This document shows positions 1 through 13,700 of a DNA stretch of 64,000 nt, one piece after another (the first letter of the stretch is position 1; each line of letters begins with the position of its first letter). This DNA comes from Chlorocebus sabaeus (lineage: Eukaryota; Chordata; Mammalia; Primates; Cercopithecidae). The stretch covers positions 77,400,382 through 77,464,381 of the forward strand of contig NC_132912.1 in the NCBI RefSeq assembly GCF_047675955.1, given 5' to 3'. The notes under the pieces are model-generated. The model did no database searches and was not told the origin of the DNA. It saw nothing but the letters and a program-made list of their open reading frames with translations. The translations under genes and the position numbers were made by a program.

Positions 1-246
1 CATCTCAGCTCACTGCATCCTCTGCCTCCCGGGTTCAAGTGATTCTCCGGCCTCCAGCCTCCAGCCTCAGCCTCGCCAGTAGCTGGGATTCACAGGCGTG
101 TGTTGCTACCCCTGGCTAATTTTTGTATTTTTAGTAGAGGCAGGGTTTCACCATGTTGGCCAGGATGAACCCCTAATCTCAGGTGATCCACCTGCCTCGG
201 CCTCCCAAAGTGCTGGGATTACAGGTGTGAGCTACCGTGCCTGGTC
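1..246 (-). repeat. Alu, antisense, cut by window edge
   Basis: Reverse-complement Alu ending in the inverted 5' end of the element (gtgagctaccgtgcctggtc). The A-tail side lies off the left edge. Confidence 0.93.
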
Positions 247-664
247 TTATGTTAGCTGTTTTTCTGTATCAGTACATTAAGGTGTCTAATGTTCAATTAG
301 AGTTCATGTCTGTCTTTGCAAAAGGGGGAACCACACACAAGTGAATGATGTACTCCCAAACCTCATTTAAGATGTTTTTTGAACTTTTTCTGTGTTCTGT
401 ATATGTTTCTAATAAAGCAGATCTTAGTGAACTGATTTTTTTTCCATTTGTCATTTGCTGGAGGTTATAACTAGTAGCTCAAATAGGATACAGTTTATGC
501 AGGAGGAGAAGTTCACAGAGGGTCCTGTCTCTTCACTTAGTGAGGTGACTTGTATTTGAAACATTAATAGGTATTAGTTATTCAAGATAAAAACTATATA
601 TAGGTAACTACTTATAGTTACTGTCTTTAAAGTGTGAAATGTGAAGACTGTGCCATTAAGCGGA

Positions 665-966
665 TTTTTTTTTTTTTTTTTTTTTTTAAGGCAGAATCTC
701 ACTCTGTTGCTAGGCTAGAGTGCAGTGGTACGATCTCGGCTTACTGCAACCTCTGCCTCTTGGGTTCAAGCGATTCTCCTGCCTCAGCCTCCCTAGTAGC
801 TGGGATTACAGGCACCCGCCACCACACCCAGCTAATTTTTGTATTTTTAGTAGAGATGGGGTTTCACCATGTTGGCCAGGATGGTCTCGATCTCCTGACC
901 TCGTGATCCACCCGCCTCGGCCTCCCAAGGTGCTGGGATTATAGGCTTGAGCCACCGCGCCCGGCC
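665..966 (-). repeat. Alu, antisense, full length
   Basis: A T-tract of about 23 nt is followed by a complete reversed Alu ending gccaccgcgcccggcc. Flanking copies of ccattaag(c/t)gga (about 653 and 966) are the target-site duplication. Confidence 0.96.
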
Positions 967-1479
967 CATTAAGTGGATTTTTAATCTCACACAAGCTCAA
1001 GGCACAGCTGAAGACCTTTTAAATTCTGTCAAAGATAGTGGGTATTTATAGCTAGTTTGTAATTCCAGACCCTTAATTTATCTTATCTGTAAGTCAGCCT
1101 TGTTGACTGTATCTAACATTTAGCACGTGTACAAAATTATTCAAGTCAGTAAATATATTTTTAAAAAAACTAATTGACTTTGTTACAAGATTTGCTCATT
1201 TAACCTTTAACAATCCTCTTTAAAATAGGAATGGTGATGTAACAGAAATTCCTGTAACTTACAGAGTACTATATGTAGATGAGGGGGAGCAGTTCAGCAA
1301 CAACAATGCCGTCATAAATCAGGCGGTGCATTGGGATACTTTAATTAACCAAGTAGTTCACATCATTCAGTACTCAAATGTCATAATTCAGAATTAGATG
1401 TTTTAAGAAAGCTAATTTTTGTACATAATAAAAAATCTTATTAAAAATTTTATTAAGATAGAAAAAGAAGGAAATATTA

Positions 1480-1575
1480 GTAACTCTCCTTTATAGATGA
1501 GGAGATTGAGAGACCAGAGTTTGAACTTACATAAAGTCGTATCAATAGAGGGACTCAAATTAACAGTTTTTAATG
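1480..1575 (+). repeat. MIR fragment
   Basis: Diverged match to the MIR core, around ttatagatgaggagattgag followed by degraded protein-poor sequence. This is an ancient tRNA-derived SINE. Confidence 0.55.
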
Positions 1576-1653
1576 GTATGCTATTTCCACTAGAAAATTA
1601 ATGGTTTATTGTTGGAAAAATATTTGTATGTTGTTTAATGATCTTGGAAATAC

Positions 1654-2155
1654 AGCCCATTATTTTAACCTGTTGAAAAAATATTTATAAGGCTGGGTGC
1701 GGAGGCTCATGCTTATAATCCCATTGGGAGGCCGAGGCAGGTGGATCAAGAGGTCAGGAGTTTGAGACCAGCCTGACCAACATGGCGAAACCCCGTCTCT
1801 ACTAAAAATATAAAACATTAGCCGGGCATGGTGGTGGGCACCTCTAATCCCAGGTACTCAGGAGGCTGAGGCAGGAGAATCTCTTGAACCCAGGAAGCGG
1901 AGGTTGCAGTGAAGCAAGATTGCACCACTGCACTCCAGCCTGGGCGACAGAGTGAGACTCCGTCTCAAAACAAAACAAAAAATATTTATAAATAAATGTT
2001 GAAGAAATAGATTATATATCCTAGTAGGTATAACTTGTAAAATTTCAACATAGGCAGCTGGTTTTATAGCCCATTATTTTAACCTGTTGAATAAATAAGA
2101 TATAAATAAATGAGTTATAAGTTGTGAAATTTCAACACAGGCAACTGGTTATATA
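1654..2155. repeat. Imperfect tandem duplication split by an Alu
   Basis: The string agcccattattttaacctg recurs at 1654 and 2068, followed in both copies by related text ending in (a/g)gc(a/g)(a/g)ctggtt. Copy 1 is 1654-1690 plus about 1978-2067; copy 2 is 2068-2155. The Alu at 1691 sits inside copy 1, so the duplication came first. Confidence 0.7.
1691..1979 (+). repeat. Alu, sense
   Basis: Starts ggctgggtgcgg and ends in an A-rich tail aaaacaaaacaaaa. It is flanked by the duplicated target aaatatttataa on both sides. Confidence 0.95.
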
Positions 2156-2207
2156 AACTGTACTTGTCTGCAAGGTATTGGCAGTGCTTCTTTAAAAACA
2201 GTTTATA

Positions 2208-2504
2208 GCCAGGCGTGGTGGCTCACACCTGTAATCGCCGCACTTTGGGAGGCCAAGGTGGGCAGATCGCTTGAGTCCAGGAGTTTGGACCACCCTGGTC
2301 AACGTGATGAAACCCTGTCTCTACTAAAAATACACAATTTAGTTGTGCATGGTGGCGTTCACCTGTAATCCCAGCTACACAGGAAGCTGAGACAGGAGAA
2401 TCGCTTGAACTTGGGAGGCGAAGACTGCAGTGAGTCAAGATCATGCCCAGTACACTACGGGCTGGGCGAGAGTGAGACTGTCTCTGAAAATAAAACAGCA
2501 CAGA
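2208..2504 (+). repeat. Alu, sense, diverged
   Basis: Begins gccaggcgtggtggctcac. Target-site duplication approximates aaaac(a/t)gtttata before 2208 and after 2504. Confidence 0.93.
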
Positions 2505-2651
2505 AAAAACTGTTTATAATTCCCTATATTATGGAAAAGGTATATGGATGTTTATGTATGGAAGTTTTAAAGTGACAGACATTTTAAAAGAACTTGCTGT
2601 CAGAGATGTCTGAAATTAGTAATGGTTTTCCTTGTAAAATAGTTTTCTATG

Positions 2652-2952
2652 GGCCGGGTGTAGTGGCTCACGCCTATAATACCAATACTTTGGGAGGCCG
2701 AGGCAGGCAGATTACCTAAGGTCAGGAGTTCGAGACCAGCCTAACCAATATGATGAAACCCCGTCTCTACTAAAAATACAAAAATTAGCCAGGCATGGTG
2801 GTATGAGCCTGTAACCCTAGCTACTCGGGAGACTGAGACAGGAGAATCACTTGAACCTAGGAGGCGGAGGTTGCAGTGAGCCGAGACCACGCCATTGCAC
2901 TCCAGCCTAGGCAACAAGAGCAAAATTCCATCTCAAAAAGAAAAAAAAAAAG
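2652..2952 (+). repeat. Alu, sense
   Basis: Begins ggccgggtgtagtggctc and ends in an A-rich tail. Flanked by agttttct / agtttcct, the likely target-site duplication. Confidence 0.94.
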
Positions 2953-3551
2953 TTTCCTGTGTTCTGTTTGTTATAGACTAGACTGTCAGCTGATGTGCAT
3001 TAAGCGGGTTAGAGTCTGATAGGACTTTCTAAGTGTCCGCTGTATTATTGAGGGGGTGCAGAGAAAAGAGATTGCTAGCAAGTTTCTTTGCAAAGTAAAG
3101 AAAGACATGTTAATGCCCATTTTTTTTCCTTCCAAAATGACAGATTTTGCCTACTTATTTGTATGACATTTTTTCATTCTAGTATTTTCTTCTGCTATAA
3201 AGCAGTACTTCTATATATTTTCCAAGGAACATAGTTAATTAATTTGAAGGCCCTTACTTTGTCCTGTTGGCTTTCACTGTGTTTAGGTACATATCAGATA
3301 GAATATTTACCACAATATTACTCTAAAAATGCAGAGTAGTGCCTTAAAAGCAGTATGAGAAGGAAACATTATACCTGGATAGACTTTGAAGAGTAAAGTA
3401 TGACCTACTTGATTAGGGGTCCTTTTTTATTTTTTACACTTCAACAACTTTTTGGCTTTTCAAAGTTGCCAAATTGTTTTTTATTCATCAGATATAGTTC
3501 ACCTAGTTTAGCTCTTTTCTATTCACTGGTTTCCATGATCTACCTGTCCAC

Positions 3552-3847
3552 TTTTTTTTTTTTTTTTTTGAGACGGAGTCTCACTCTGTCACCCAGGCTA
3601 GAGTGCAGTGGAGTGATCTCGGCTCACTGCAAGCTCCACCTGCTGGGTTCACACCATTCTCCTGCCTCAGGCTCCCGAATATCTGGGACTACAGGCACCT
3701 GCCACCACACCCAGCTAATTTTTTTGTATTTTTGGTAGAGACAGGGTTTCACCGTGTTAGGATGGTCTCGATCTCCTGACCTCGTGATCCGCCCACCTCG
3801 GCCTCCCAAAGTTGCTGGGATTACAGGCGTGAGCCACTGCACCTGGC
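3552..3847 (-). repeat. Alu, antisense
   Basis: T-tract followed by a reversed Alu ending gccactgcacctggcc. The 13-bp target-site duplication cctgtccactttt lies on both sides. Confidence 0.96.
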
Positions 3848-4662
3848 CCTTCCTGTCCACTTTTAAAATAGCTGCCATTTGACAGTGCTGGTCTGTTATT
3901 CTTCCCAGCTACTCTCGTGTTACTGCGGCTGATCTCAACTGCAGAAGCAGCAGAGGTACTTAGAGAGAGAACAGAATGTCAGAGTCCAGCAAATTGTGGG
4001 ACATCGTGTGATTGTGTGATTCACATCTCCAGTGAGAGAGAATCAGTTGTTTCTATGTCTAGATCCACCCTGTTATAAGAGTAATACCATCAATAATGTA
4101 TTTTTGATTGTCTGGATGCTTTGGCGCTAGTTTCAAGAAATAAAAATTTTAGCAGTAAAATTACTGGTCAGATGACTGTGAGTAGAACTTAATTTGATGA
4201 CATTTAAATTAGAACAGAATAAAAGTAGTTTCAAACTCTAGAGGTTAAGTATTATGGGAAGGTCAGTAAGTCATCTGTGTATATATCAGCATTAAAATGT
4301 TCACCTCAGTTCTTCTGCCAACACCCTTAAATGACCTGATGTTATTTGATTTGTATATTGCTTCCAACAGTGAATCCCTTAAAAAGATATGAATAAGGCT
4401 ATACTTTAAAAGTTAGAAAACACATTAATTTCAGATTTTGACTTTAGGACATTGTTGTCAAGGGTCAAATCTTACCACAGATTAATTTCTTACGCTCTTT
4501 TGTTATACAGTTGCCAATGAAGTATAACTCATGAATTTGTGTTTTTGGTACATTTAGATCAAAGGAATTTTCTTCAGTCCTTAGAATGTATAGGAGGGAA
4601 AGTCTGTAACATTAATGGTAGGAGAGCGTAACATGGACCTTTCTTTTAATCTATAATTCTAG

Positions 4663-4768
4663 GACGACATAGACAGCCTAAACCCAGTTCTCAGGGACAA
4701 CCCGCAGCTTCACGAGGAAGTGAAAGTCTGGGTAAAGGAACAAAAGGTTCAGGAGATTTTTATGCAAG
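4663..4768 (+). CDS. JMJD1C: JMJD1C exon 4 (first in window)
   Basis: Opens in phase 0 with DDIDSLNPVLRDN and ends with one base of a Gly codon after IFMQ. Acceptor ttctag, donor gtaact. Part of the N-terminal conserved region of JMJD1C upstream of the long disordered segment. The preceding exons are not in the window. The exon number is inferred from the human gene structure. Confidence 0.95.
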
Positions 4769-7700
4769 GTAACTATTTTGAAGTTATGCATTAAAGTTTT
4801 TTGGATCTAGGCAACTTATCATATTTGGTTTTGGTTATTCAATTGTGTGCAATATAAATAGAAGGCCCAGTCCAATATTTTGAGTTATATATATCCAGGA
4901 AAATAATAGCAGAGTCATAATAATTTTCATAGAAAGTTGATAATTTCACAAGTTTATTAACTTATTTGAGCTAAATGCCTGTCATGAAATTACAGCCACA
5001 CACAGGTGTTTTGTTGACAGAAAACTGCATATTATGGAATTCTTTAGGTGTAAGGAAGCATTGTTTGCAGTAGAGGGTTGCCCACAGCCACCATTTATTT
5101 CTTTTGAAGAATATTCTTCGTATCTGGTAAAAGTGGCCTATTTCATCAGTGCACCTTTTTCAGAAATTTACTAGTCTTTTGTTTCCTTTGTTTAGTATGT
5201 TAAAACATGTGACCTTCGAACCAGTGGGGTTTGATAATTTTTAGCAATGCCCATTTCTGTCAGTAAAATCATGTATTGTAAATACAGGCTTTTTGGAAAT
5301 TGAATGGAAAGTGAGACAATATGGCATGAACAGTTGTCGAATGTCTTTGTGAATGGAATTTTGTTGTTAAATTCCCATGTTTATCTCAACCGTCAACTTC
5401 CATGCCATTAAGCATCAAGAGAGAATCCCAAAGCTGTTTGCTGTATATGGGCATGTACAGCAGTGGATCATCTACATATTTAATTCTTCCTAGGTTAAAT
5501 ATTCTTTAAACTTTTCTATGGAGAATTCCAAACACATACAAAAATAGAATATTTCAGTGAATCACCTATCTCCCAGCCCCAATAACTATCAAATCTTGAC
5601 TGATCCTGTGTTGTCCATACCCCCTTCTATCAAATTTCAGACATCACCCTATTCTATCCTTTTTTTTTTTTTTTTTTTTTTGAAACGGAGTCTGGCTCTG
5701 CCGCCCAGGCTAGAGTACAGTGGCCAGATCTCAGCTCACTGCAAGCTCGGCCTCCCGGGTTTATGCCATTCTCCTGCCTCAGCCTCTCGAGTAGCTGGAA
5801 CTACAGATGCCTACCACCACGCCCGGCTAGTTTTTGTATTTTTTAGTAGAGATGGGGTTTCACCGTGTTAACCAGGATGGTCTTGATCTCCTGACCTCGT
5901 GATCCGCCCATCTCGGCCTCCCAAAGTGCTGGGGGATTACAGGCTTGAGCCACCGCGCCCGGCTCTATCCATTTTTTAAAACAAAAAAATGCTGAAACAT
6001 TATTCTGAAAAAAGTAATAGTTTTTAAATTTTAAATAGTAGGTATTTCAAGTTTTCATTTGTCTTACAAATGTCAAATATTTTAACAGGTTTGATTTGTT
6101 TTTTTAAAATCAAGGGATTCCGAAAAGGTCCACACATGGTGATTATTTGGTACATTCCCTTTGTTGCTCTTTTTGTTACCTTTCCTTGCAATTAATTTGT
6201 TGAAGAAACCAGGCAAATTGTATAAAAATAATATTTTGTTTCTGCATTGTATCCTTAGAGGAGAAAAGATTAAGGGGCAGTATAGTCCCTATTCATTCGA
6301 TGCAGAATTATGTGAGGCTGACTCTAACCTATGTTAAGTAGTGGGAACAAACCAGTTTAAACTGTTTGTTAATGGGAATTGAAAACTGATCATATTTGAA
6401 GTTACTCTATAAGCATGTCCTATATTATTTAGAAAAATTAATACAAAGTCTTATTCTTCAATAGTTAGAAAAGACTGAAGTTTATATAATTGATATGGCT
6501 ACTAAACTGTTTATGCATCACCTCCCTTAAATTATAGCCAGTCAACATCTTTACTTTTCTCTAGATGAATGTATTTAATTTACAGGTCATATGGAATACT
6601 TTCTACAGTTCATTGATTTATATATATATTTTTTAAAGCTGGCAAAGGATTGTTGAATCTGTTGTAACTGTAGAAGAAAGAACATCAGAAAAATAAATTC
6701 AGTCCCAGATCTTTGACTTAAAATTTTACCTAATCTGTCAACTTCTCATTTTCTTGATTTTTGTAAAAGGGCTAACAATACTTAAGAGAGAGAATTAAAT
6801 AAGCACTTGAAAATTTTGAAAGCATTTTATAAATTATTAAGGTACAGCAGTTTTTTCCCTTTCAGTTCTTTGTTAAAGTATTTGATACCATTTTAATACC
6901 TGTGAATTAAAGATCATTTTCATCTCAGTATCCTCTTCTGTAGAGTGACTTGTTTTAGTAGACATATCTGAATATCTGTAGATAAATATCTTTAATATTT
7001 AATTTTTAAATTTTCTAATGGATAGCTATACAAGAATATCTTTTCAAAAAGTGAGTTTAACACCAAAGTGTACCATATTTTGTTAAAAATTTTTAGTGCT
7101 GTATGTATAAATTCACTTAGCCAATCTCTTTTTTAAGACTTTTAGCAGCTTTTCCTGGCTGTTATAGCAAATCAAAATTTGTAGTTGTTTATGGTAAAGT
7201 TTTGGCAACTAGAAGACTCAAACATCAAGTTGCAAGTTAACCTTTCTATTTCAACCATGTAAGTCAACTTCCGCAATCTTACTAAGTAGCTTTGTGACCT
7301 TACTGCATTCTACACTATTGTAACTTTGCATTTTGAACTGTTCTCTTATTAACTTGTGATCCTAGAAACCTTCCTTCTCTCTTATTTTATTTCTGTTGAA
7401 TCAGGAAGTATGTAGGTCTAGTGCAGTGTATATAGTAACTTCAGAATGATTCATTTGAAAGGATATTTATTTACTTCTAAAACATTTTTTTGAAAACTGA
7501 TAGTTGGATATATTACTATTATACACTAGCTCATGTTTCTTCTAAAAGGCAGTTATTAAATGAAAACGTCTCCATTTAAGTTATTTCTATTTCTTGTGTT
7601 TTTTTTTAAGGTCCTTATTCCTTAAATGGATACAGAGTGAGAGTATATAGACAAGACTCTGCCACCCAGTGGTTTACTGGCATAATTACTCATCATGATC

Positions 7701-10700
7701 TCTTCACCCGCACCATGATCGTTATGAATGATCAGGTAAATAGTTCGACTGATATTTTTATAGAGATTTTAAAAGTTCAGATCGTCTGTGCCCCCCAAAA
7801 TACATCAACAATTTGATACTAAATAATTTTTTTCTCTATGGTTTTTGGTCCTGTAATTCTAGTAAGTTTAAGTGTATCTGATATTTCATAGAGGTCATTT
7901 CAGGTCATAGGGAGACAGTGATGCTCAATTTATTTCAACACTGATAAAATCAGTTCCTAAAATAGAGGCATTAAACTCTTTTAATTGATTAGTCTTTTTA
8001 AAATCCTTAGATCAGCTAAAATTTTCTTTCTCAGAGTTGCAGTTTTTCTGTCCCTCCAGTAATAAAAATGTTTCCCAAATCGTTTCTTTTCATCAGTGAA
8101 AACTTAAACACAAATGCTACAGTTCTTCAGATGTCAGTGTTGGTATGCTCAGTTAAGTTTTATGGTGAATCTTAAGGATTATAGGTTTCCTATGGAGTTT
8201 CTTTGTTTTGTTTTGTTTTGTTTTTGAGATGGAGTCTCACTCTGTCACCCAGGCTAGAATGCAGTGGCATGATCTCAGTCACTGTAAGCTCCGCCTCCTG
8301 GGTTCATGCCATTCTCCTGCCTCAGCCTCCTGAGTAGCTGGGACTACAGACACCCACCACCACACCCGGCTAATTTTTTTGTATTTTTAGTAGAGACGAG
8401 ATTTCACCATATTACCAGGATGGTCTGGATCTCCTGACCTCATGATCCGCCCACCTCAGCCTCCCAAAGTGCTGGGATTACAGGCGTGAGCCACCGCGCC
8501 CGAATCCTATGGAGTCTTAAGTACCAGTCTGAAAGTCTTGAGATTTCAGGTTTTTTTTTTTAATACAAAAAATATTCATTTTTAAAGCTGTTGTTTATGT
8601 AGAAAAAAATAGATATTTATACCTTCCTGCCTGATTGGATTGTGGAGATTATCTGATAGAGCTCTTTTATACACAATTCAAAGTGAATACTTCGGTTAAA
8701 ATGTAGATAAAATGCTAAATAAATGTTATTCTTTCATTGCGTTTGATTTTTTTCCCTAAAACAGTGACAAACTTTTACCTCTTAAAGTAGAAAACTGCCT
8801 TGAATTGTTAAAATAGTTTTAACCACATTTTAAAAATTATTCATTTGCACAATTTTTATCTTTTTCTTCTCCCTAGAGTCTACCACTGAGTTTTATTTTA
8901 CAACTCCTTTTTGAAAATTACTTTCTGTTTTTAAAATACATTTCATATCTTGGCATCTGTGCTTTTGTAGTATCATTGTTGGCATCTGTATTCTTGATTA
9001 ATACCCTTGTTTTTCAAGATGTACTTGCAGTAAATATATTTGCTTTTTAATTCTTGGTTAGCAGTTGAAATGGTAAGTTTCAGAATGTTAAAAAGGTAAT
9101 TTTTTCTTAAGTGAATAAAGTAAATTATTGTAACAGAATCTTATAAATTAGGGATCCCAAGCTGATTTCTAAACATTTCTACCGAGTAAAGAAATTATAC
9201 CAAATATTTGATTAGCTCATTCTATTTAATTTTTGTTTTTGTTTTGTATCATGGATTAGGTACTAGAACCACAGAATGTCGATCCTTCTATGGTTCAAAT
9301 GACCTTTCTAGATGATGTTGTTCACTCTTTGTTAAAAGGTGAAAATATTGGCATTACATCACGACGCAGGTCTCGTGCCAATCAAAACGTCAACGCTGTT
9401 CACGTATGTATGTTATTAGGGATGGATTTCTGTAAAATATTTTTCCTTAGGCTAGTAGAAACCAGGCAGTAAACAATTACTGTTAATTGGTTGTTTTTAG
9501 AGCCATTATACACGTGCTCAAGCAAATAGTCCCAGACCAGCAATGAACTCCCAAGCTGCTGTACCAAAACAGAATACGCACCAGCAACAGCAACAAAGAA
9601 GTATCCGTCCAAATAAGAGGAAGGGCTCAGATAGCAGTATACCAGATGAAGAGAAGATGAAGGAGGAAAAATATGATTATATATCACGAGGCGGTAGGAC
9701 CCACTTTTTTTTTTTTTAAGGGAATGAAAACAAAACAAAAATACATTTTAAAATATGCTTATTTAATGTGAAAAATAAGATTGTTCTTTCTTTAATCCTA
9801 CAGAAAACCCTAAAGGTAAAAACAAACACTTGATGAATAAAAGAAGGAAACCTGAGGAGGATGAAAAGAAACTAAATATGAAAAGACTTCGAACTGACAA
9901 TGTTTCAGACTTTTCTGAGAGCAGCGACTCAGAAAATTCAAATAAGAGAATAATAGATAATTCATCAGAACAGAAGTCAGAGAATGAATTGAAAAATAAA
10001 AATACTTCAAAAATAAATGGAGAAGAAGGAAAACCCCATAATAATGAGAAGGCAGGAGAAGAGACCCTAAAAGATAGCCAGCCTCCCTGGGATCAAATAC
10101 AGGAAGATAAAAAACATGAAGAAACAGAGAAGCGGAAGTCTGTTGACACTCAACTTCAAGAAGATATGATTATCCATTCGTCAGAACAATCCACAGTTTC
10201 TGATCATAATTCTAATGATTTACTTCCTCAGGAATGCAGTATGGAAAAAACACATACCATGGAATTACTACCAAAGGAGAAGTTTGTATCCAGACCACCC
10301 ACACCAAAATGTGTTATTGATATTACAAATGACACTAATTTAGAAAAGGTGGCTCAGGAAAACTCAAGTACCTTTGGCCTTCAGACACTTCAGAAAATGG
10401 ATCCTAATGTTAGTGATTCAAAACACTCTATTGCAAATGCAAAATTCTTGGAAACAGCAAAACAAGATTCTGACCAGAGCTGGGTCAGTGATGTAGTTAA
10501 AGTGGATCTTACCCAATCAAGTGTTACAAATGCTTCTTCAGGAAATGATCACTTGAACATGGAAAAAGAGAAGTATGTCTCTTACATTTCTCCTTTAAGT
10601 GCAGTTTCTGTCATGGAAGATAAGCTGCATAAGCGAAGTCCACCTCCAGAGACTATAAAATCTAAACTTAATACTTCAGTAGATACTCACAAGATAAAAT

Positions 10701-13700
10701 CCAGTCCGTCACCTGAAGTTGTTAAACCCAAAATAACTCATTCTCCTGATTCTGTAAAGTCTAAGACCACTTATGTGAACAGCCAAGCTACTGGTGAAAG
10801 AAGACTGGCAAATAAGATAGAACATGAGCTGTCAAGATGCAGTTTTCATCCAATTCCTACTCGAAGCAGTACATTAGAAACTACAAAGAGTCCACTTATC
10901 ATTGATAAAAATGAGCATTTTACAGTTTACAGAGATCCTGCACTTATCGGGTCAGAAACAGGAGCTAATCATATTTCACCTTTCCTAAGCCAGCATCCTT
11001 TTCCTCTTCACTCCTCATCTCATAGAACCTGTTTAAATCCAGGTACCCATCATCCTGCCTTAACTCCTGCACCCCATTTACTAGCCGGATCATCTAGTCA
11101 AACTCCATTACCTACCATTAACACTCATCCTCTGACTAGTGGTCCACACCATGCTGTTCATCACCCTCATTTACTTCCCACTGTGTTACCTGGAGTGCCT
11201 ACTGCCTCCTTACTTGGTGGCCACCCACGACTAGAGAGTGCTCATGCCAGCAGCTTGAGCCACTTAGCACTAGCACACCAGCAACAACAACAGTTGTTAC
11301 AGCACCAGTCACCTCATCTTCTTGGACAAGCCCATCCTTCTGCTTCATATAATCAGCTTGGACTTTATCCAATTATTTGGCAGTATCCAAATGGAACACA
11401 TGCATACTCAGGACTCGGTTTGCCTTCTTCTAAGTGGGTTCACCCAGAAAATGCAGTTAATGCTGAAGCTTCATTAAGGAGGGTAAGTTACACTGTAGTT
11501 TGCCACATATCAATATAAATGAACATGTACAGGTGCTTTTTCAATATTCCATCTATTTTTTAGGTCATTTCCTATTATAAAATATGTTAGAACTTTTCGG
11601 TTGTTTTTCCATACGCTTAGTAACCTCAAGAGTGGGAGCTGAAACCTCAGAAAAGCCTGTTTATAAAAAGAGTTAGGTTAAGGAAGTAAAACTTTATAGA
11701 TTGTAATATTTATTATACATATAAATTTTGGGTATATTTTCTTTTTTTCTTTTTTCTTTTTTGAGATGGAGTCTCACTCTGTCACTTGGGCTAGAATGCA
11801 GTGACATCATCTTGGGTCACTGCAACCTCTGCCTCCTGGGTTCAAGCGATTCTTCTGCCTTAGCCTCCTGAGTGAGTAGCTGGGATTACAGGTACCTGCC
11901 ACCATGCCTGGCAAATTTTTGTATTTTTAGTAGAGACAGGGTTTTACCATGTTGGGCAGGCTGGTCTTGAACTCCTGACCTTGTGATCCACCTGTCTCGG
12001 CCTCCCAGAGTGCTGGGATTACAGGCATGAGCCACCGTGCCTAGTTGATTTTTGGTATAAAAATTATACCAAATTATGCATAATTATAATTATACAATAA
12101 TTATGTGATAATTATAATATATAATACAAATTATACATAATTGTTTTGCTCAGCCAAATTCCCAGAAATGAAATTTCTAAAATTTATATAAAATTGTAAG
12201 GCTTTTGATATATATTATCAAATTATTCTTAAAAACAAATTATTATATTCTCCAGATGTATATTTGTATATTAATGGTATAGTACAATGTTTGACTATTT
12301 AACCCCCTTGTTCCCTTAAGGGTGTTCAAGGTTGCAGATTCCCAGTATTTGAGGGTAAAGCTGCAGCTGAGATTTTGTCTGCCTAACACAGTATTGCTGA
12401 AGGTGGTGGTATAAGGCTCTTGTTCATTCATGAGCTATGTGGTTTCTATAGCAAATTCATTTTTACACTAAAAAATGGTTATTGAGAGCAGTACTTGCCC
12501 CGGTATAAAAAATGGAAAAATTGATATCACTTTTAAACTCCCAGGAGACAGCCTTGTCCTTTGTACATCCTAGGATGCTCATCAAGTATCCCCCAGAATC
12601 TCTTTTTAACACCTTGTTTGTTTTCGTGGTTAAAAAACACACACTAACATAACATTAAATGTGCCATCTTAAACATTTTTAAGTATACAGTTCAGTAGTG
12701 TTAAGTACGTATGTTCACATTGTTGTGCAGCAGGTCTCTAGAACTTTTTCATCTTGTAAAACTGAAAGTATAACCATTAAACACTAATTCCCCTTCCCCG
12801 CCAGCCCTTGGCAACCGCCTTTCTTCTGTTTCTGTGGTTTTCATGACTTTAGATACTTTCTGTGAGTAGAATCATAGAATATTTATCCTTTTGTTACTGG
12901 CTTATTTAGTTTACTACAATATTCTTGAGGTTCATCCATGTTGCAACATGTGACAGGATTTTCTTCTTATTTGAGGCTGTATAATATTCCACTGTATGTG
13001 CGTGCCCTGTTTTCTTTCTCCATTCATCTGTCTGTGGACACTTGCATTGCTTTCACCTCTTGGCCATTGTGAATAATGCTACAGTGAACATGGGTGTTTT
13101 TTTTGTTTGTTTTTTTGTGGGGTTTTTTTTGAGACGGGGTCTTGCTCTGTCACCCAAGCTCTAGAGTACGGTGGCGCGATCTCGGCTCACTGCAACCTCT
13201 GCCTCACATGGGTGTTTTTAACACCTTAATGTTATCTTTTTTGACAGCTTTCTAAAGTAAAGTGAGATCACAGTTGGGGGTGGTGATTTAGAAGGCAATT
13301 TTAGTGACTGTCTCTTTTACTCAGGGATAATATTTTTTACATATAACATTATTGATGCCAATAGATAAAAGCATGCTGTTCGTCATGCCAAAAGTTTGTG
13401 AAAGGAGAGATTATGTTTTGGGTAGACAGTGGCCACGAGTCTCCTTATCATTCCCAAGTTGTGATGGATACACTTTTTTTTTTTTTTTTTAGATGGAGTC
13501 TCACTCTGTTGCGAGGCTGGAGTACAGTGATGCAATCTCAGCTCACTGCAGCCTCCGCCTCCTGGGTTCAAGTGATTCTCCTGCCTCAGCCTCCCAAGTA
13601 GCTGGGACTACAGGTTTGCAACACCACACCTGGCTAATTTTTTGTATTTGTAGTAGAGACGAGGTTTCACCGTGCTGGCCAGGCTGTTCTCAAACTCCTG

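Larger units (their letters stand above)
1..4662 (+). other. JMJD1C intron 3 (3' part)
   Basis: Intronic sequence ending at the acceptor AG 4661-4662. It holds six Alus, one MIR, a small tandem duplication (1654-2155) and an isolated 54-codon open stretch at 1231-1392 that I cannot assign. The non-repeat parts 250-660, 970-1480, 2955-3540 and 3850-4660 show nothing further that I recognise. No upstream JMJD1C exon was found here. Confidence 0.85.

Noticed and set aside
634..944. Open frames such as the 90-residue one at 634-906 and dozens of similar ones ending in GSSDSPASAS- or FLVEMGFHHVGQ-type text
   Set aside because: These are Alu sequence read through in one of six frames; the same peptide text recurs at every antisense or sense Alu and is not a gene.
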